In this document: positions 10,163-18,885 of the stretch, piece after piece
How positions within the stretch are numbered: the first letter of the stretch is position 1
Layout: the number at the start of each line of letters is the position of its first letter
Assembly (NCBI RefSeq): GCF_002879865.1
Contig: NZ_PNXY01000006.1
Coordinates: 124,001-188,000, forward strand
Source: Paraburkholderia rhynchosiae
GTDB lineage: Bacteria > Pseudomonadota > Gammaproteobacteria > Burkholderiales > Burkholderiaceae
Length of the DNA: 64,000 nucleotides
Direction of reading: 5' to 3'
Made by a program: the position numbers and the translations under genes
Notes under the pieces: model-generated
Told to the model about the DNA's origin: nothing
The model's input: only the letters and a program-made list of their open reading frames with translations
Databases searched by the model: none

Positions 10163-11233
10163 TCACGCCGTAAACCGGATCACCCCATCCCCATCCTGCG
10201 TGCGCTTCAATGCACCCGCCAGCCACAGCAGATGCAAATGCGCGAGGGCCTCGCCCATCGCAAAAGTCATCTGGTGAATATCGAGTTGGCGCTTGAACAT
10301 CAGCGGCACGATATCCGCTGCGCTTTGCGGTTTTAACGCACACGCCTCGCGCACTTCGGCGAGACGTGCGTCGTGATGCTCGCGCAATTGCCTCACGCGC
10401 GTGCGCACGCCGCGAAACGGCTTGCCATGCGACGGCAACACGAGCGTGTCGGCGGGCATCGCCTCATAGCGAGCAAGCGACTCAAGATAAAGCGCTAGCG
10501 GCGAGCCCTCCGGTTCCATGTCGAACACCGACACGTTCGTCGAAATGCGCGGCAGCACCATGTCGCCGGAAATCAGCACACCACTTTCTTCGCAATGCAG
10601 CGCGCAGTGCTCCGGCGAATGGCCGAAGCCCGTCACCACGCGCCACGTCTTGCCGCCGATCCTCACGCCGTCCGCTTCGCGCAAGCGACGATACTGGCCC
10701 GGAATCGCCGGCACGAGGTTCGAGTAGTAGCTCTGGCGATTGCGCAGTTTCTCCAGCGATTCCTCGTCGGTCACGCCGTGCCGCGCGAAGTGCCGCGCCG
10801 CGCCCTCGCCGCCCGCGTTGGAGCCGTCGCCGGCGGCCATCACGCGAGCCTGCATGTATTCGCCGAGGGTCATCCACAGCCGCGCGTCCCAGCGCTTCTT
10901 ATCGCCGCCGCCGCACACCCAGTGCGCGAGCCCGATGTGATCCGGATGGCAATGCGTGACGATCACGCGCAGCACCGGCAAACCGTCGAGCACCGACTCG
11001 AACACTTTCTCCCAGTTCTCCTTGATCGCGTCCGACGCGATCCCGCAGTCGACCACCGTCCAGCCCTGCTGACCGTCGATCTGATCGCGCAGCAGCCACA
11101 GGTTGATATGGTCGAGCGCAAAGGGCAGCGGCATGCGTAGCCAGAACACGCCGGGCGTGACTTCCATCGCGTGGCCCGGTTCCGGCAACGTGTCGTTGAA
11201 CGGATAGTCGAGTTGATGTTCGAGTGCATTCAT
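10163..11233 (-). CDS. Metallo-beta-lactamase-fold hydrolase
   Basis: A 356-residue cytoplasmic hydrolase with the HxHxDH metal motif (THCHPDHIGLAHWV) near residue 100. Further family elements are GFGHSPEHCAL, with a later metal-ligand His, and GVLISGDMVLPRISTN, with a ligand Asp. The C-terminal extension contains LPSHGKPFRGVRTR, which supplies the last His, and a helical tail resembling the LACTB2-like winged segment. It is divergent from the MerR regulator across 126 bases holding a MerR-type promoter, so it may be under that regulator. The substrate is unknown; thioester or glyoxalase-like hydrolysis is possible for this subgroup. Confidence 0.85.
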   Translation of the reverse strand: MNALEHQLDYPFNDTLPEPGHAMEVTPGVFWLRMPLPFALDHINLWLLRDQIDGQQGWTVVDCGIASDAIKENWEKVFESVLDGLPVLRVIVTHCHPDHIGLAHWVCGGGDKKRWDARLWMTLGEYMQARVMAAGDGSNAGGEGAARHFARHGVTDEESLEKLRNRQSYYSNLVPAIPGQYRRLREADGVRIGGKTWRVVTGFGHSPEHCALHCEESGVLISGDMVLPRISTNVSVFDMEPEGSPLALYLESLARYEAMPADTLVLPSHGKPFRGVRTRVRQLREHHDARLAEVREACALKPQSAADIVPLMFKRQLDIHQMTFAMGEALAHLHLLWLAGALKRTQDGDGVIRFTA

Positions 11234-11292
11234 TTGGGATGTCTTCCTCCACGTTTTTCCGCGTATTTGCCGCAGGTTGCATTCAACCCAGG

Positions 11293-11323
11293 TTGACGAT
11301 AACGTAAACGTCGATTCTATCGT
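11293..11323 (+). promoter_or_regulatory. MerR-type promoter/operator with 19-base spacer
   Basis: TTGACG (11293-11298) and TATCGT (11318-11323) are separated by 19 bases. The overlong spacer is the hallmark of MerR-family-controlled promoters. The spacer is an imperfect dyad: GACG and CGTC flank ATAACGTAAA, similar to the ACGTAAACG-rich sites described for LiuR. It lies 37 bases before the regulator ATG, suggesting autoregulation. Confidence 0.55.
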
Positions 11324-11359
11324 TCAATCCGATTTTCTGCCCGGCCACGGAATGCCCCG

Positions 11360-11764
11360 ATGAACACGCAATACACGATCACCGAGCTCGCGCGGGAATT
11401 CGACGTCACGCCGCGCGCAATCCGTTTCTACGAAGACCAGGGTTTACTCTCACCGAGCCGCGAAGGTTCGAGCGGCTTGCGGCGCGTTTATTCGGGCCGC
11501 GACCGCACGCGTCTGAAGCTGACGTTGCGCGGCAAGCGGCTCGGCTTCACGCTCTCGGAGATTCGCGATCTGCTGGATGTGTATGAATCGCCGACCGACA
11601 CCGTGCCGCAACTGCATGCGTTTCTCGCCACGGTCGCGCGTCATCGTGAGGTGCTGGAGCGTCAACTGGAAGACCTGAACGCGACGCTCGAAGACCTCGC
11701 GCAATACGAAACTCAGGCGCGCTCGCTGCTCGATAAGAGCACGCGCGAGGCCAAGCCCGCGTGA
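11360..11764 (+). CDS. MerR-family regulator, LiuR-like
   Basis: A 134-residue DNA-binding protein. The N-terminal winged helix-turn-helix of the MerR type is clear (YTITELAREFDVTPRAIRFYEDQGLLSPSR, residues 5-34), with the wing around RRVYSGRDRTRL and a long coiled coil at about 85-130. Short MerR proteins with this start and a Cys-free C-terminus belong to the LiuR/IvdR branch, which controls leucine/isovalerate catabolism genes in proteobacteria. Here it is not next to a liu operon but beside a metallo-hydrolase. Acyl-CoA genes lie 3 kb away and HMG-CoA lyase 19 kb away. The regulator call is firm; the LiuR subgroup is a moderate inference. Confidence 0.85.
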   Translation: MNTQYTITELAREFDVTPRAIRFYEDQGLLSPSREGSSGLRRVYSGRDRTRLKLTLRGKRLGFTLSEIRDLLDVYESPTDTVPQLHAFLATVARHREVLERQLEDLNATLEDLAQYETQARSLLDKSTREAKPA

Positions 11765-11997
11765 GCAGGAACGAACAACCGGGCGGAGCGACAAACGAAC
11801 AGATTTTTTGCTGAAAGATGAGTTGTTTAAGGCGTGCCAAACTGAGGATTGAGCGGAGTTAGCCGGAAAAGTCGGCAAACGCCGGGTAGCGCCGATGAGG
11901 CGCGAGAACACGAGTCGAGCGGCGCAATGCGTCGCGGGCCCACCCGAACGATACAATCACGGGTGTCTTCACGACATGGGACGAATGCACGGTCGAC

Positions 11998-13836
11998 ATG
12001 AATCACTTTCCCAAACTGCTGTCGTCGCAAATCGGCTTTGACGTCGCACAGACGATGCTCGAAGGATTCAACCGGCACTACCGGATCTTTCGCGACGCGG
12101 CGATTCACGCCAAGACGCTGTTCGAAAGCGGCGACTGGCATGGTCTGCAAAAGCTCGCGCGCGAGCGCATTACGTCATACGACGATCGCGTGGAAGAATG
12201 CGTCGAGCTGCTCGAAGACGAATACGACGCGGAAAACATCGACAGCGAAGTGTGGCAGCAGATCAAGCTGCACTACATTGGCCTCTTGACCACGCACCGT
12301 CAGCCCGAGTGCGCGGAAACGTTTTTCAATTCGGTGTGCTGCAAGATCCTGCACCGCTCGTATTTCAACAACGCCTTCATTTTCGTGCGCCCGGCGATCT
12401 CGACGGAATACATCGAGAACGACGAACCCGCCGCGAAGCCAACGTATCGTGCGTACTATCCCGGCAAGGACGGTCTCGCCGCTACCCTCGAACGCATCGT
12501 CACGAACTTCCAGCTCGAGCCGCCGTTCGAAGATTTGACCCGCGACGTCGGCTGCGTGATGCAAGCGCTTCACGACGCGTTCGGCACATTCGACGAGGCG
12601 CCCAACTTCCAGATTCATGTGCTGTCGTCGCTGTTCTTCCGGAACAAGTCGGCGTATATCGTCGGGCGAATCATCAACGGCGATCTGCTGCTGCCGTTTG
12701 CCGTGCCGCTGCGTCACGCGAGGCCTGGCGTGCTCGCACTCGACACCGTGCTGCTCAAGCGCGAGCAGTTGCTGATCATCTTCAGCTTTTCGCACTCGTA
12801 TTTTCTGGTTGATATGGAAGTGCCGTCTGCTCACGTCGAATTTCTCGGCACGATCATGCCGGGCAAACCGAAGGCGGAAATCTACACCTCCGTGGGTCTG
12901 CAAAAGCAGGGCAAAAATCTGTTTTATCGCGACTTGCTGCATCACCTCTCGCATTCGAGCGATCAGTTCATCGTCGCGCCGGGTATCAAGGGGCTCGTGA
13001 TGCTGGTGTTCACGCTGCCCTCTTTCCCGTACGTGTTCAAGCTCATCAAAGACAACTTTCCGCCGCCGAAGGAAACCACGCGCGCGAAGATCCAGGAGAA
13101 GTATCAACTCGTCAAACGGCATGATCGCCTGGGTCGCATGGCCGACACGCTCGAGTATTCAAGCGTCGCGCTGCCCATCTCGCGGCTCGACGAAGCGCTT
13201 GTGCGCGAACTCGAAAAAGAGGTGCCGTCGCTGCTCGAATACGACGGCGAGAGTCTCGTGATTCGCCATATGTATATCGAGCGCCGGATGGTGCCGCTGA
13301 ACCTGTTCCTGCAAAACGGCAACGACAGCGACGTCGATCACGGCATCAAGGAATACGGCAACGCGGTGAAAGAGCTGATGCAGGCGAACATCTTCCCCGG
13401 CGACATGCTCTACAAGAACTTCGGCGTGACGCGCCATGGCCGCGTCGTGTTTTACGACTACGACGAAATCGAATATCTGACCGACTGCAACGTGCGCGCG
13501 GTGCCGGCGCCGCGCAATGAGGAAGACGAAATGTCGGGCGAGCCGTGGTACTCGGTCGGCGTGCACGACATTTTCCCGGAGACGTATGGCACTTTTCTGC
13601 TCGGCGATCCACGCGTGCGCCGCTCATTCATGCAGCATCACGCCGACTTCTTCGACCCGGCGCTATGGCAACGGCACAAGGACCATCTACTGAAAGGCGA
13701 ATTGCCCGATTTTTTTCCGTATGACAGCAACGTGCGCTTCTGCATCCGCTATCCGGAACGGTTTGTCGAGGCTGCATCGGATGCATTGGATGCGTCCGAT
13801 GCTCAAGCGGACGAGCGCAGCGTAAAAGTCGCATAG
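11998..13836 (+). CDS. aceK: Isocitrate dehydrogenase kinase/phosphatase
   Basis: This bifunctional enzyme phosphorylates and dephosphorylates isocitrate dehydrogenase, steering carbon between the Krebs cycle and the glyoxylate bypass. The 612 residues are near the usual 570-610. The N-terminal regulatory half begins [21 protein letters not shown], a typical start. The nucleotide-binding loop [20 protein letters not shown] lies near residues 325-345. The protein-kinase-like C-terminal half contains [32 protein letters not shown] (catalytic and metal-binding Asp region) and [16 protein letters not shown]. It is not linked to aceA/aceB here, as is normal in Burkholderia. It may be cotranscribed with the carbonic anhydrase gene 105 bases downstream. 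Confidence 0.97.
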   Translation: MNHFPKLLSSQIGFDVAQTMLEGFNRHYRIFRDAAIHAKTLFESGDWHGLQKLARERITSYDDRVEECVELLEDEYDAENIDSEVWQQIKLHYIGLLTTHRQPECAETFFNSVCCKILHRSYFNNAFIFVRPAISTEYIENDEPAAKPTYRAYYPGKDGLAATLERIVTNFQLEPPFEDLTRDVGCVMQALHDAFGTFDEAPNFQIHVLSSLFFRNKSAYIVGRIINGDLLLPFAVPLRHARPGVLALDTVLLKREQLLIIFSFSHSYFLVDMEVPSAHVEFLGTIMPGKPKAEIYTSVGLQKQGKNLFYRDLLHHLSHSSDQFIVAPGIKGLVMLVFTLPSFPYVFKLIKDNFPPPKETTRAKIQEKYQLVKRHDRLGRMADTLEYSSVALPISRLDEALVRELEKEVPSLLEYDGESLVIRHMYIERRMVPLNLFLQNGNDSDVDHGIKEYGNAVKELMQANIFPGDMLYKNFGVTRHGRVVFYDYDEIEYLTDCNVRAVPAPRNEEDEMSGEPWYSVGVHDIFPETYGTFLLGDPRVRRSFMQHHADFFDPALWQRHKDHLLKGELPDFFPYDSNVRFCIRYPERFVEAASDALDASDAQADERSVKVA

Positions 13837-13941
13837 TTGCTTACACGCCGCTCATACGCCACCTGCATGCTGCCTACATCACCCGAACCCAACGTAACGA
13901 GACCGGCCGCTCAAACGGTCGACTAACCGCCCAGACGCATC

Positions 13942-14718
13942 ATGAACACGAACGCTTCCAACTCTGCCCATCCGCTCGCGCATCTGTTCGACAACAACGA
14001 CGCGTGGGTCGCCCGCAAATTGTCCGAAGATCCGGAGTACTTCTCGCGCCTCGCGCACCAGCAGACGCCCGAATATCTGTGGATCGGCTGCTCCGATTCT
14101 CGCGTGCCTGCGAACCAGATCATCGGCCTGCCGCCGGGCGAAGTATTCGTGCATAGAAACATCGCGAACGTGGTCGTGCATACGGATCTTAACTGCCTGT
14201 CGGTGATCCAGTTCGCCGTCGATCTGCTGAAGGTCAAGCACATCATGGTGGTCGGCCACTATGGCTGCTCGGGCGTGGGCGCGGCGCTGCACGGCCGTCG
14301 CGTGGGTCTCGCGGATAACTGGCTGCATCACGTGCAGGACGTGCGGACCAAACATGCGGCGCTGCTCGACGAATGGCCGCTTGGCGAAGCGCGTCACCGG
14401 CGTCTCGTCGAATTGAATGCTCTCGAGCAAGTGGTGAACGTGTGCCGCACGACCATCATCAACGATGCATGGGCGCGCGGCCAGGAGCTGACCGTGCACG
14501 GCTGGGCATATGGCGTGCACGACGGCAAGGTGCGCGACCTCGGCATGACGATCAACAATGCGGCCGCGCTCGATGCGACGTACCGCAATTGCGTGGCGGC
14601 GGTGTCGGCGAGCCGCGCGCATCAGGCGGACAACGACGTGGTCGCTTCCGATGCGGCCCAGCTGGGCGACGTGCCGGCTATCGTCGAAGGTGTGATCAAG
14701 GAGCTAAAACATGAGTGA
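13942..14718 (+). CDS. can: Beta-class carbonic anhydrase
   Basis: A 258-residue cytoplasmic zinc enzyme interconverting CO2 and bicarbonate. Zinc ligands and the catalytic dyad are present: CSDSR in YLWIGCSDSRVPANQI (Cys plus Asp/Arg), then His and Cys in VVGHYGCSGVGAA. The rest of the beta-CA fold is ordinary, including EVFVHRNIANVV and the C-terminal extended arm. This version resembles the Can type (GWAYGVHDGKVRDLGM). Its stop overlaps the start of the thiolase gene by 8 bases, so the two are likely translationally coupled. That places bicarbonate supply beside acyl-CoA metabolism, where biotin carboxylases use it. Confidence 0.95.
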   Translation: MNTNASNSAHPLAHLFDNNDAWVARKLSEDPEYFSRLAHQQTPEYLWIGCSDSRVPANQIIGLPPGEVFVHRNIANVVVHTDLNCLSVIQFAVDLLKVKHIMVVGHYGCSGVGAALHGRRVGLADNWLHHVQDVRTKHAALLDEWPLGEARHRRLVELNALEQVVNVCRTTIINDAWARGQELTVHGWAYGVHDGKVRDLGMTINNAAALDATYRNCVAAVSASRAHQADNDVVASDAAQLGDVPAIVEGVIKELKHE

Positions 14719-15919
14719 GGCAAACATGAGCGAGACAAAAGCTGATCCCATTGTGATCGTGAGCGTTGCGCGCACGCCGATGGCTGCGTTCCAAGGCGAT
14801 TTCGCGTCGCTGACCGCGCCGCAACTCGGCTCGGTCGCCATTGAGGCCGCGGTGCGGCGCGCGGGCCTGAAGCCAGAACAGATCGACGAAGTGGTGATGG
14901 GTTGCGTGCTGCCCGCCGGCCTCGGCCAGGCGCCCGCGCGGCAGGCTGCGCTCGGCGCCGGCTTGCCGCTTGGCACGGGCAGCACCACGGTGAACAAGAT
15001 GTGCGGCTCCGGCATGCGCGCGGCCATGTTCGCGCACGACATGCTGGCCGCCGGCTCGGTCGACGTGATCGTCGCGGGCGGCATGGAGAGTATGACGAAC
15101 GCGCCGTATCTGTTGCCCAAAGCGCGTGGCGGCATGCGCATGGGCCATGGCCAGGTGATCGACCATATGTTCTACGACGGCCTCGAAGACGCCTATGAAA
15201 CAGGCCGCCTGATGGGCACGTTCGCGGAAGAATGCGCGGCCTCGTTCGACTTCACGCGCGACGCGCAGGATGCGTTCGCCATCGAGTCGCTCAACCGTGC
15301 GAAGCGCGCGAACGAAGACGGTTCGTTCGCATGGGAAATCGCGCCGGTGAAAGTGGCAAGCCGCAAGGGCGAAGTGACCATTGATCACGACGAGCAACCG
15401 TACAAGGCCAACCTCGAAAAGATTCCCACACTCAAACCCGCGTTCAGCAAAACCGGCACGGTGACGGCGGCGAACTCGTCGTCGATTTCGGACGGCGCCG
15501 CGGCGCTCGTGATGATGCGCGAATCGACGGCGAAGCGTCTTGGCGTCGAGCCCATTGCACGCGTGGTCGGCCATTCGACTTTCGCGCAGGAACCGGCGAG
15601 GTTCACCACGGCGCCGGTCGGCGCGATTCGCAAGCTGTTCGACAAAAACGGCTGGCGCGCGGACGAAGTCGATCTGTATGAGGTCAACGAGGCGTTTGCC
15701 GTGGTGACTATGGCCGCTATGAAGGAGCACAAGTTGCCGCACGAGAAGGTCAACGTGAACGGCGGCGCGTGTGCGCTCGGCCATCCGATTGGCGCATCGG
15801 GCGCGCGCATTCTCGTCACGCTGATCGGCGCGCTGAAACAGCGCGGCGGCAAACGCGGCGTCGCGACGTTGTGCATCGGCGGCGGCGAAGCGACCGCCAT
15901 GGGTATCGAACTGGTTTGA
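14711..15919 (+). CDS. Acetyl-CoA C-acetyltransferase/thiolase
   Basis: A 402-residue thiolase that condenses or cleaves (aceto)acetyl-CoA. The acylated Cys is in NKMCGSGMRAAM near residue 97. The C-terminal signatures NGGACALGHPIGASGAR (His) and CIGGGEATAMGIE (second Cys) are intact. The first ATG (14711) overlaps the carbonic anhydrase stop; a second in-frame ATG at 14726 is equally plausible and shortens it by 5 residues. It heads a block with an SDR and an acyl-CoA dehydrogenase, which suggests fatty-acid or branched-chain acyl-CoA degradation rather than polyhydroxybutyrate synthesis. The exact in vivo substrate is not fixed by sequence. Confidence 0.93.
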   Translation: MSEANMSETKADPIVIVSVARTPMAAFQGDFASLTAPQLGSVAIEAAVRRAGLKPEQIDEVVMGCVLPAGLGQAPARQAALGAGLPLGTGSTTVNKMCGSGMRAAMFAHDMLAAGSVDVIVAGGMESMTNAPYLLPKARGGMRMGHGQVIDHMFYDGLEDAYETGRLMGTFAEECAASFDFTRDAQDAFAIESLNRAKRANEDGSFAWEIAPVKVASRKGEVTIDHDEQPYKANLEKIPTLKPAFSKTGTVTAANSSSISDGAAALVMMRESTAKRLGVEPIARVVGHSTFAQEPARFTTAPVGAIRKLFDKNGWRADEVDLYEVNEAFAVVTMAAMKEHKLPHEKVNVNGGACALGHPIGASGARILVTLIGALKQRGGKRGVATLCIGGGEATAMGIELV

Positions 15920-15964
15920 CGCGTCGTCTGTGAGGTGGCGCGTTCTAACGTCCGAGGTGATTCC

Positions 15965-16651
15965 ATGAAGACAGTGCTGATCGTCGGTGCATCGCGCGGC
16001 ATCGGTCAGGAGTTTGTCCGGCAGTACAAAAGTAGTGGCTGGCGTGTGCTCGCCACCGCGCGCGACGGCGCCGCGCTCGACGCGCTGACCCAGCTCGGCG
16101 CGCAAACCTATTCCGTCGACGTGACCGAACCCGAGGACATCGCCGCGCTCGGCTGGAAGCTCGACGGTGAACACGTCGATGTGGCTATCGTCGTCTCCGG
16201 CGTGTACGGCCCGCGCACGGAAGGCATCGAAACCATCACCGCCGAAGACTTCGATCACGTGATGCACACCAACGTGCGCGGCCCGATGCAACTGATGCCG
16301 ATCCTGCTGCCGCTCGTCGAAGAAACGGGCGGTGTGCTGGCGGTGATCTCGAGCAGGATGGGCAGCATCGGCGACACGAGCGGCACTCGCGGCACGAGCG
16401 GCTGGCTGTATCGGGTGAGCAAGGCGGCGCTGAACGATGCGCTGAAGCTCGCGTCGCTGGAAGCACAGCGCGCCACGTGCGTGTCGTTGCATCCCGGCTG
16501 GGTGCAAACGGACATGGGCGGCGCGCAGGCCGCGATCGATCCCACGCGCAGCGTTGCCGGCATGCGTGAAGTGCTCGCGCAGGCCGCTGCCTCGCGCGAA
16601 GCGTTCAATGGCCGCTTCTATCAATACGACGGCACGCAGCTTGACTGGTAA
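15965..16651 (+). CDS. Short-chain dehydrogenase/reductase
   Basis: A 228-residue SDR with VGASRGIGQ at residues 7-15, SG in VSGVYG replacing the common NAG, and YRVSK at 149-153 as the catalytic Tyr/Lys. The compact form, with LHPGWVQTDMGG following the active site, is typical of the sniffer/CsgA-like SDR branch. The ATG at 15965 is chosen because the Rossmann motif begins right after it. It lies 45 bases after the thiolase and 36 bases before the acyl-CoA dehydrogenase, all on one strand, so a shared transcript is likely. The substrate is unknown; reduction of a carbonyl from acyl-CoA metabolism would fit the neighbours. Confidence 0.9.
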   Translation: MKTVLIVGASRGIGQEFVRQYKSSGWRVLATARDGAALDALTQLGAQTYSVDVTEPEDIAALGWKLDGEHVDVAIVVSGVYGPRTEGIETITAEDFDHVMHTNVRGPMQLMPILLPLVEETGGVLAVISSRMGSIGDTSGTRGTSGWLYRVSKAALNDALKLASLEAQRATCVSLHPGWVQTDMGGAQAAIDPTRSVAGMREVLAQAAASREAFNGRFYQYDGTQLDW

Positions 16652-16687
16652 GGCCGAATAACGACAACTTCGCATGGAGACACGCTC

Positions 16688-17818
16688 ATGGTGCTTGATC
16701 AGGATCACCTGATGGTCCGCGATGCGCTGCGCACCTTCGTGCGCGAAGCCGTCACGCCGTACGCGGCAGCGTGGGACCGCGAGCGCACTTTCCCGAAGGA
16801 CGTTCACCGGCAACTCGCGGAACTCGGCGCGTACGGCGTGCTGGTGCCCGAAGCCCACGGCGGCGCCGGCATGGACGCGCTTGCGCTCGCGCTGATTCTC
16901 GAGGAAATCGCCGCGGGCGACGGTGGTACATCCACGGCAATCTCCGTGAATAACTGTCCCGTATGCAGCATCCTGCTGACTTACGGTAACGACGCGCAAA
17001 AGCGCGACTGGCTCACGCCGCTCGCGCGCGGCGACATGCTCGGCGCGTTCTGCCTGACCGAACCGCAAGCCGGCTCCGATGCTTCGGCGCTGCGCACGAC
17101 AGCGACACGCGACGGCGACGCGTACGTGCTGAACGGCGTCAAACAGTTCATCACGAGCGGCAAGAACGGCAACGTCGCGATCGTGATGGCCGTCACGGAG
17201 AAGGCCGCGGGTAAGCGCGGCATCAGCGCGTTTATCGTGCCCACCGACAGCAAGGGTTACGTCGTCGCGCGAGTCGAAGATAAGCTCGGCCAGCATTCGT
17301 CGGACACCGCACAGATCATTTTCGAGGAGTGCCGCGTGCCGGCCGCGAACCTGATCGGCGCCGAGGGTGAGGGATATCGCATTGCTCTGTCCGGACTCGA
17401 AGGCGGGCGCATCGGCATCGCGGCGCAAAGCGTCGGCATGGCGCGCGCCGCGTTCGAAGCAGCGTTGAGCTACGCGAAGGAGCGCGAGAGCTTCGGCGAA
17501 CCGCTCTTTTCGCACCAGGCCGTGCAATTCCGTCTCGCCGACATGGCGACGCAACTCGAAGCCGCGCGTCAGTTGATCTGGCACGCGGCTTCGCTAAAAG
17601 ACGCGGGCCAGCCCTGTCTCACCGAAGCCGCAATGGCGAAGCTGTTTGCCTCGGAAGCCGCGGAGCGCATTTGTTCGGCGGCGCTGCAAATTCATGGCGG
17701 CTATGGGTATCTGAGCGACTTCCCCGTCGAACGCATTTATCGCGATGTGCGGGTGTGCCAGATCTACGAAGGCACCAGCGACATCCAGAAAATATTGATC
17801 GCTCGCGGTCTTGGCTAG
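16688..17818 (+). CDS. Acyl-CoA dehydrogenase
   Basis: A 376-residue FAD flavoenzyme catalysing alpha,beta-dehydrogenation of an acyl-CoA. Signatures in order: AFCLTEPQAGSDASALRTTA (FAD/substrate-binding signature 1) near residue 122, QFITSGKNGNVAIV, GYRIALSGLEGGRIGIAAQSVG, and the C-terminal QIHGGYGYLSDFPVERIYRD with YEGTSDIQKILIAR. The catalytic Glu is expected in the YEGTSD segment, as in short/medium-chain members. Length and motifs fit short-chain or isobutyryl/2-methylbutyryl-CoA dehydrogenases. Given the nearby thiolase and SDR it may act in branched-chain or short-chain acyl-CoA oxidation. The chain-length preference is not determined. Confidence 0.94.
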   Translation: MVLDQDHLMVRDALRTFVREAVTPYAAAWDRERTFPKDVHRQLAELGAYGVLVPEAHGGAGMDALALALILEEIAAGDGGTSTAISVNNCPVCSILLTYGNDAQKRDWLTPLARGDMLGAFCLTEPQAGSDASALRTTATRDGDAYVLNGVKQFITSGKNGNVAIVMAVTEKAAGKRGISAFIVPTDSKGYVVARVEDKLGQHSSDTAQIIFEECRVPAANLIGAEGEGYRIALSGLEGGRIGIAAQSVGMARAAFEAALSYAKERESFGEPLFSHQAVQFRLADMATQLEAARQLIWHAASLKDAGQPCLTEAAMAKLFASEAAERICSAALQIHGGYGYLSDFPVERIYRDVRVCQIYEGTSDIQKILIARGLG

Positions 17819-17825
17819 GAATCCG

Positions 17826-18281
17826 ATGAGTCAGCACACGTCATCCACGCAGCGACCCGCCGACTGTCCATGCGGCGGCGCTGTTCCCGGTCAACCCAGT
17901 GCCGCAAAAGCGCCGCGTTTCGCGCAGTGCTGCGGCCGTTATATCGACGGCGGCGAAGCAGCGCCGCGCGCGCTCGAACTGATGCGCTCGCGTTACAGCG
18001 CGTATGTTGTCGGCGCAACGGATTATTTGCGCGCCACCTGGGCGCCGCAGACCTGCCCCGCCGATCTCGACGCGGACCCGGCCGCGCCCGACGCACCGCG
18101 TTGGCTCGGACTGCAAATCAAGGCGTTTGCGGAAACAGATCCACATCACGCGACGGTCGAGTTCGTCGCGCGGTATAAGGTTGCCGGCCGTGCGCATCGG
18201 TTGCACGAGTTGAGCCGCTTCATTCGCGATGACACCGGGCGCTGGCTGTATGCCGACGGCGACGTCAGCGATAGTGTCTAG
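17826..18281 (+). CDS. YchJ family (UPF0225) zinc-binding protein
   Basis: A 151-residue protein of the YchJ family. The N-terminus has Cys-rich zinc-binding elements, CPCGG near residue 15 and CCGRYIDGGEAAPRALELMR near residue 34. The NTF2-like domain that follows includes MRSRYSAYVVGATDYLRATW and VEFVARYKVAGRAHRLHE. The conserved ELSRF and the final Trp/Tyr region complete the match. I use the ATG at 17826; a TTG 15 bases upstream would overlap the dehydrogenase end. The molecular role of the family is unknown. It is the last gene of the acyl-CoA block and is followed by a terminator. Confidence 0.9.
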   Translation: MSQHTSSTQRPADCPCGGAVPGQPSAAKAPRFAQCCGRYIDGGEAAPRALELMRSRYSAYVVGATDYLRATWAPQTCPADLDADPAAPDAPRWLGLQIKAFAETDPHHATVEFVARYKVAGRAHRLHELSRFIRDDTGRWLYADGDVSDSV

Positions 18282-18347
18282 TTGCCTTCGCACCGCGTTT
18301 CGTCGGCTTACATCGCGCGGTGTCGGACAACGTGCCGCGGTCACATT

Positions 18348-18372
18348 TGGCCCTATAGCTGGGCCATTTTCT
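18348..18372 (+). terminator. Terminator after the YchJ gene
   Basis: TGGCCC (18348-18353) and GGGCCA (18361-18366) form a stem with a 7-base loop, followed by TTTTCTC. It lies 66 bases after the YchJ stop. Confidence 0.75.
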
Positions 18373-18885
18373 CTTGTTGGCTCGACGCCACAGCCGCGAT
18401 CTCGCTAATCGTGCGATAGCTCCTGATTCACGTCCCCCCTTCACGAACGCATGCACGCCCCATGGCGGCCCGCGCCGGGCGCACGGCGTGCCGGCGGCAC
18501 GCGGCAATTTTTTCGTCGCGGGTTCTCCTTGATTGCACAAAACAAAATTGTCGTGCCAAGATGAGGCCGTAGCTTCATGACGTCACGATGCGAGGGCCAG
18601 CCGGTAAAGGGCTCCGCAAGTTGCGCCGGCACCTGCCGATAACCAGATAGTGAGAGTTTCGGCAACGGCTTCCGGCTGCAGACGTGGCGTTCATCATCGG
18701 CGCGTGGGGTCGCGTCGGCCGTTGGGTTTATCCCGTGCGATCTCGTTTGGCGTGCGTGCGCTTCGCGCAATGCGTACGTGAGCATGTTTTTGTTTGTCGC
18801 AACGTGGCCGAAAGGCAAATGTCAGCCGCGTGTTTCGACGAACGGACATGAGGTGTTCAGGCGGTTTTTTCAGGCAGGTGCGTGA
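18373..18885. other. Gene-free stretch before the exported hydrolase
   Basis: Roughly 510 bases without a convincing gene. Open frames on both strands here are Arg-rich and lack ribosome-binding sites, family likeness or signal peptides. A somewhat AT-richer patch (18500-18560) could contain a promoter, but no good hexamer pair stood out. Confidence 0.55.

Noticed and set aside
14696..17584. A 962-codon open frame on the minus strand opposite the thiolase, SDR and acyl-CoA dehydrogenase genes
   Set aside because: High GC removes stops in antisense frames. The translated sequence is His/Arg/Ala rich with no domain, and the plus-strand genes are certain.
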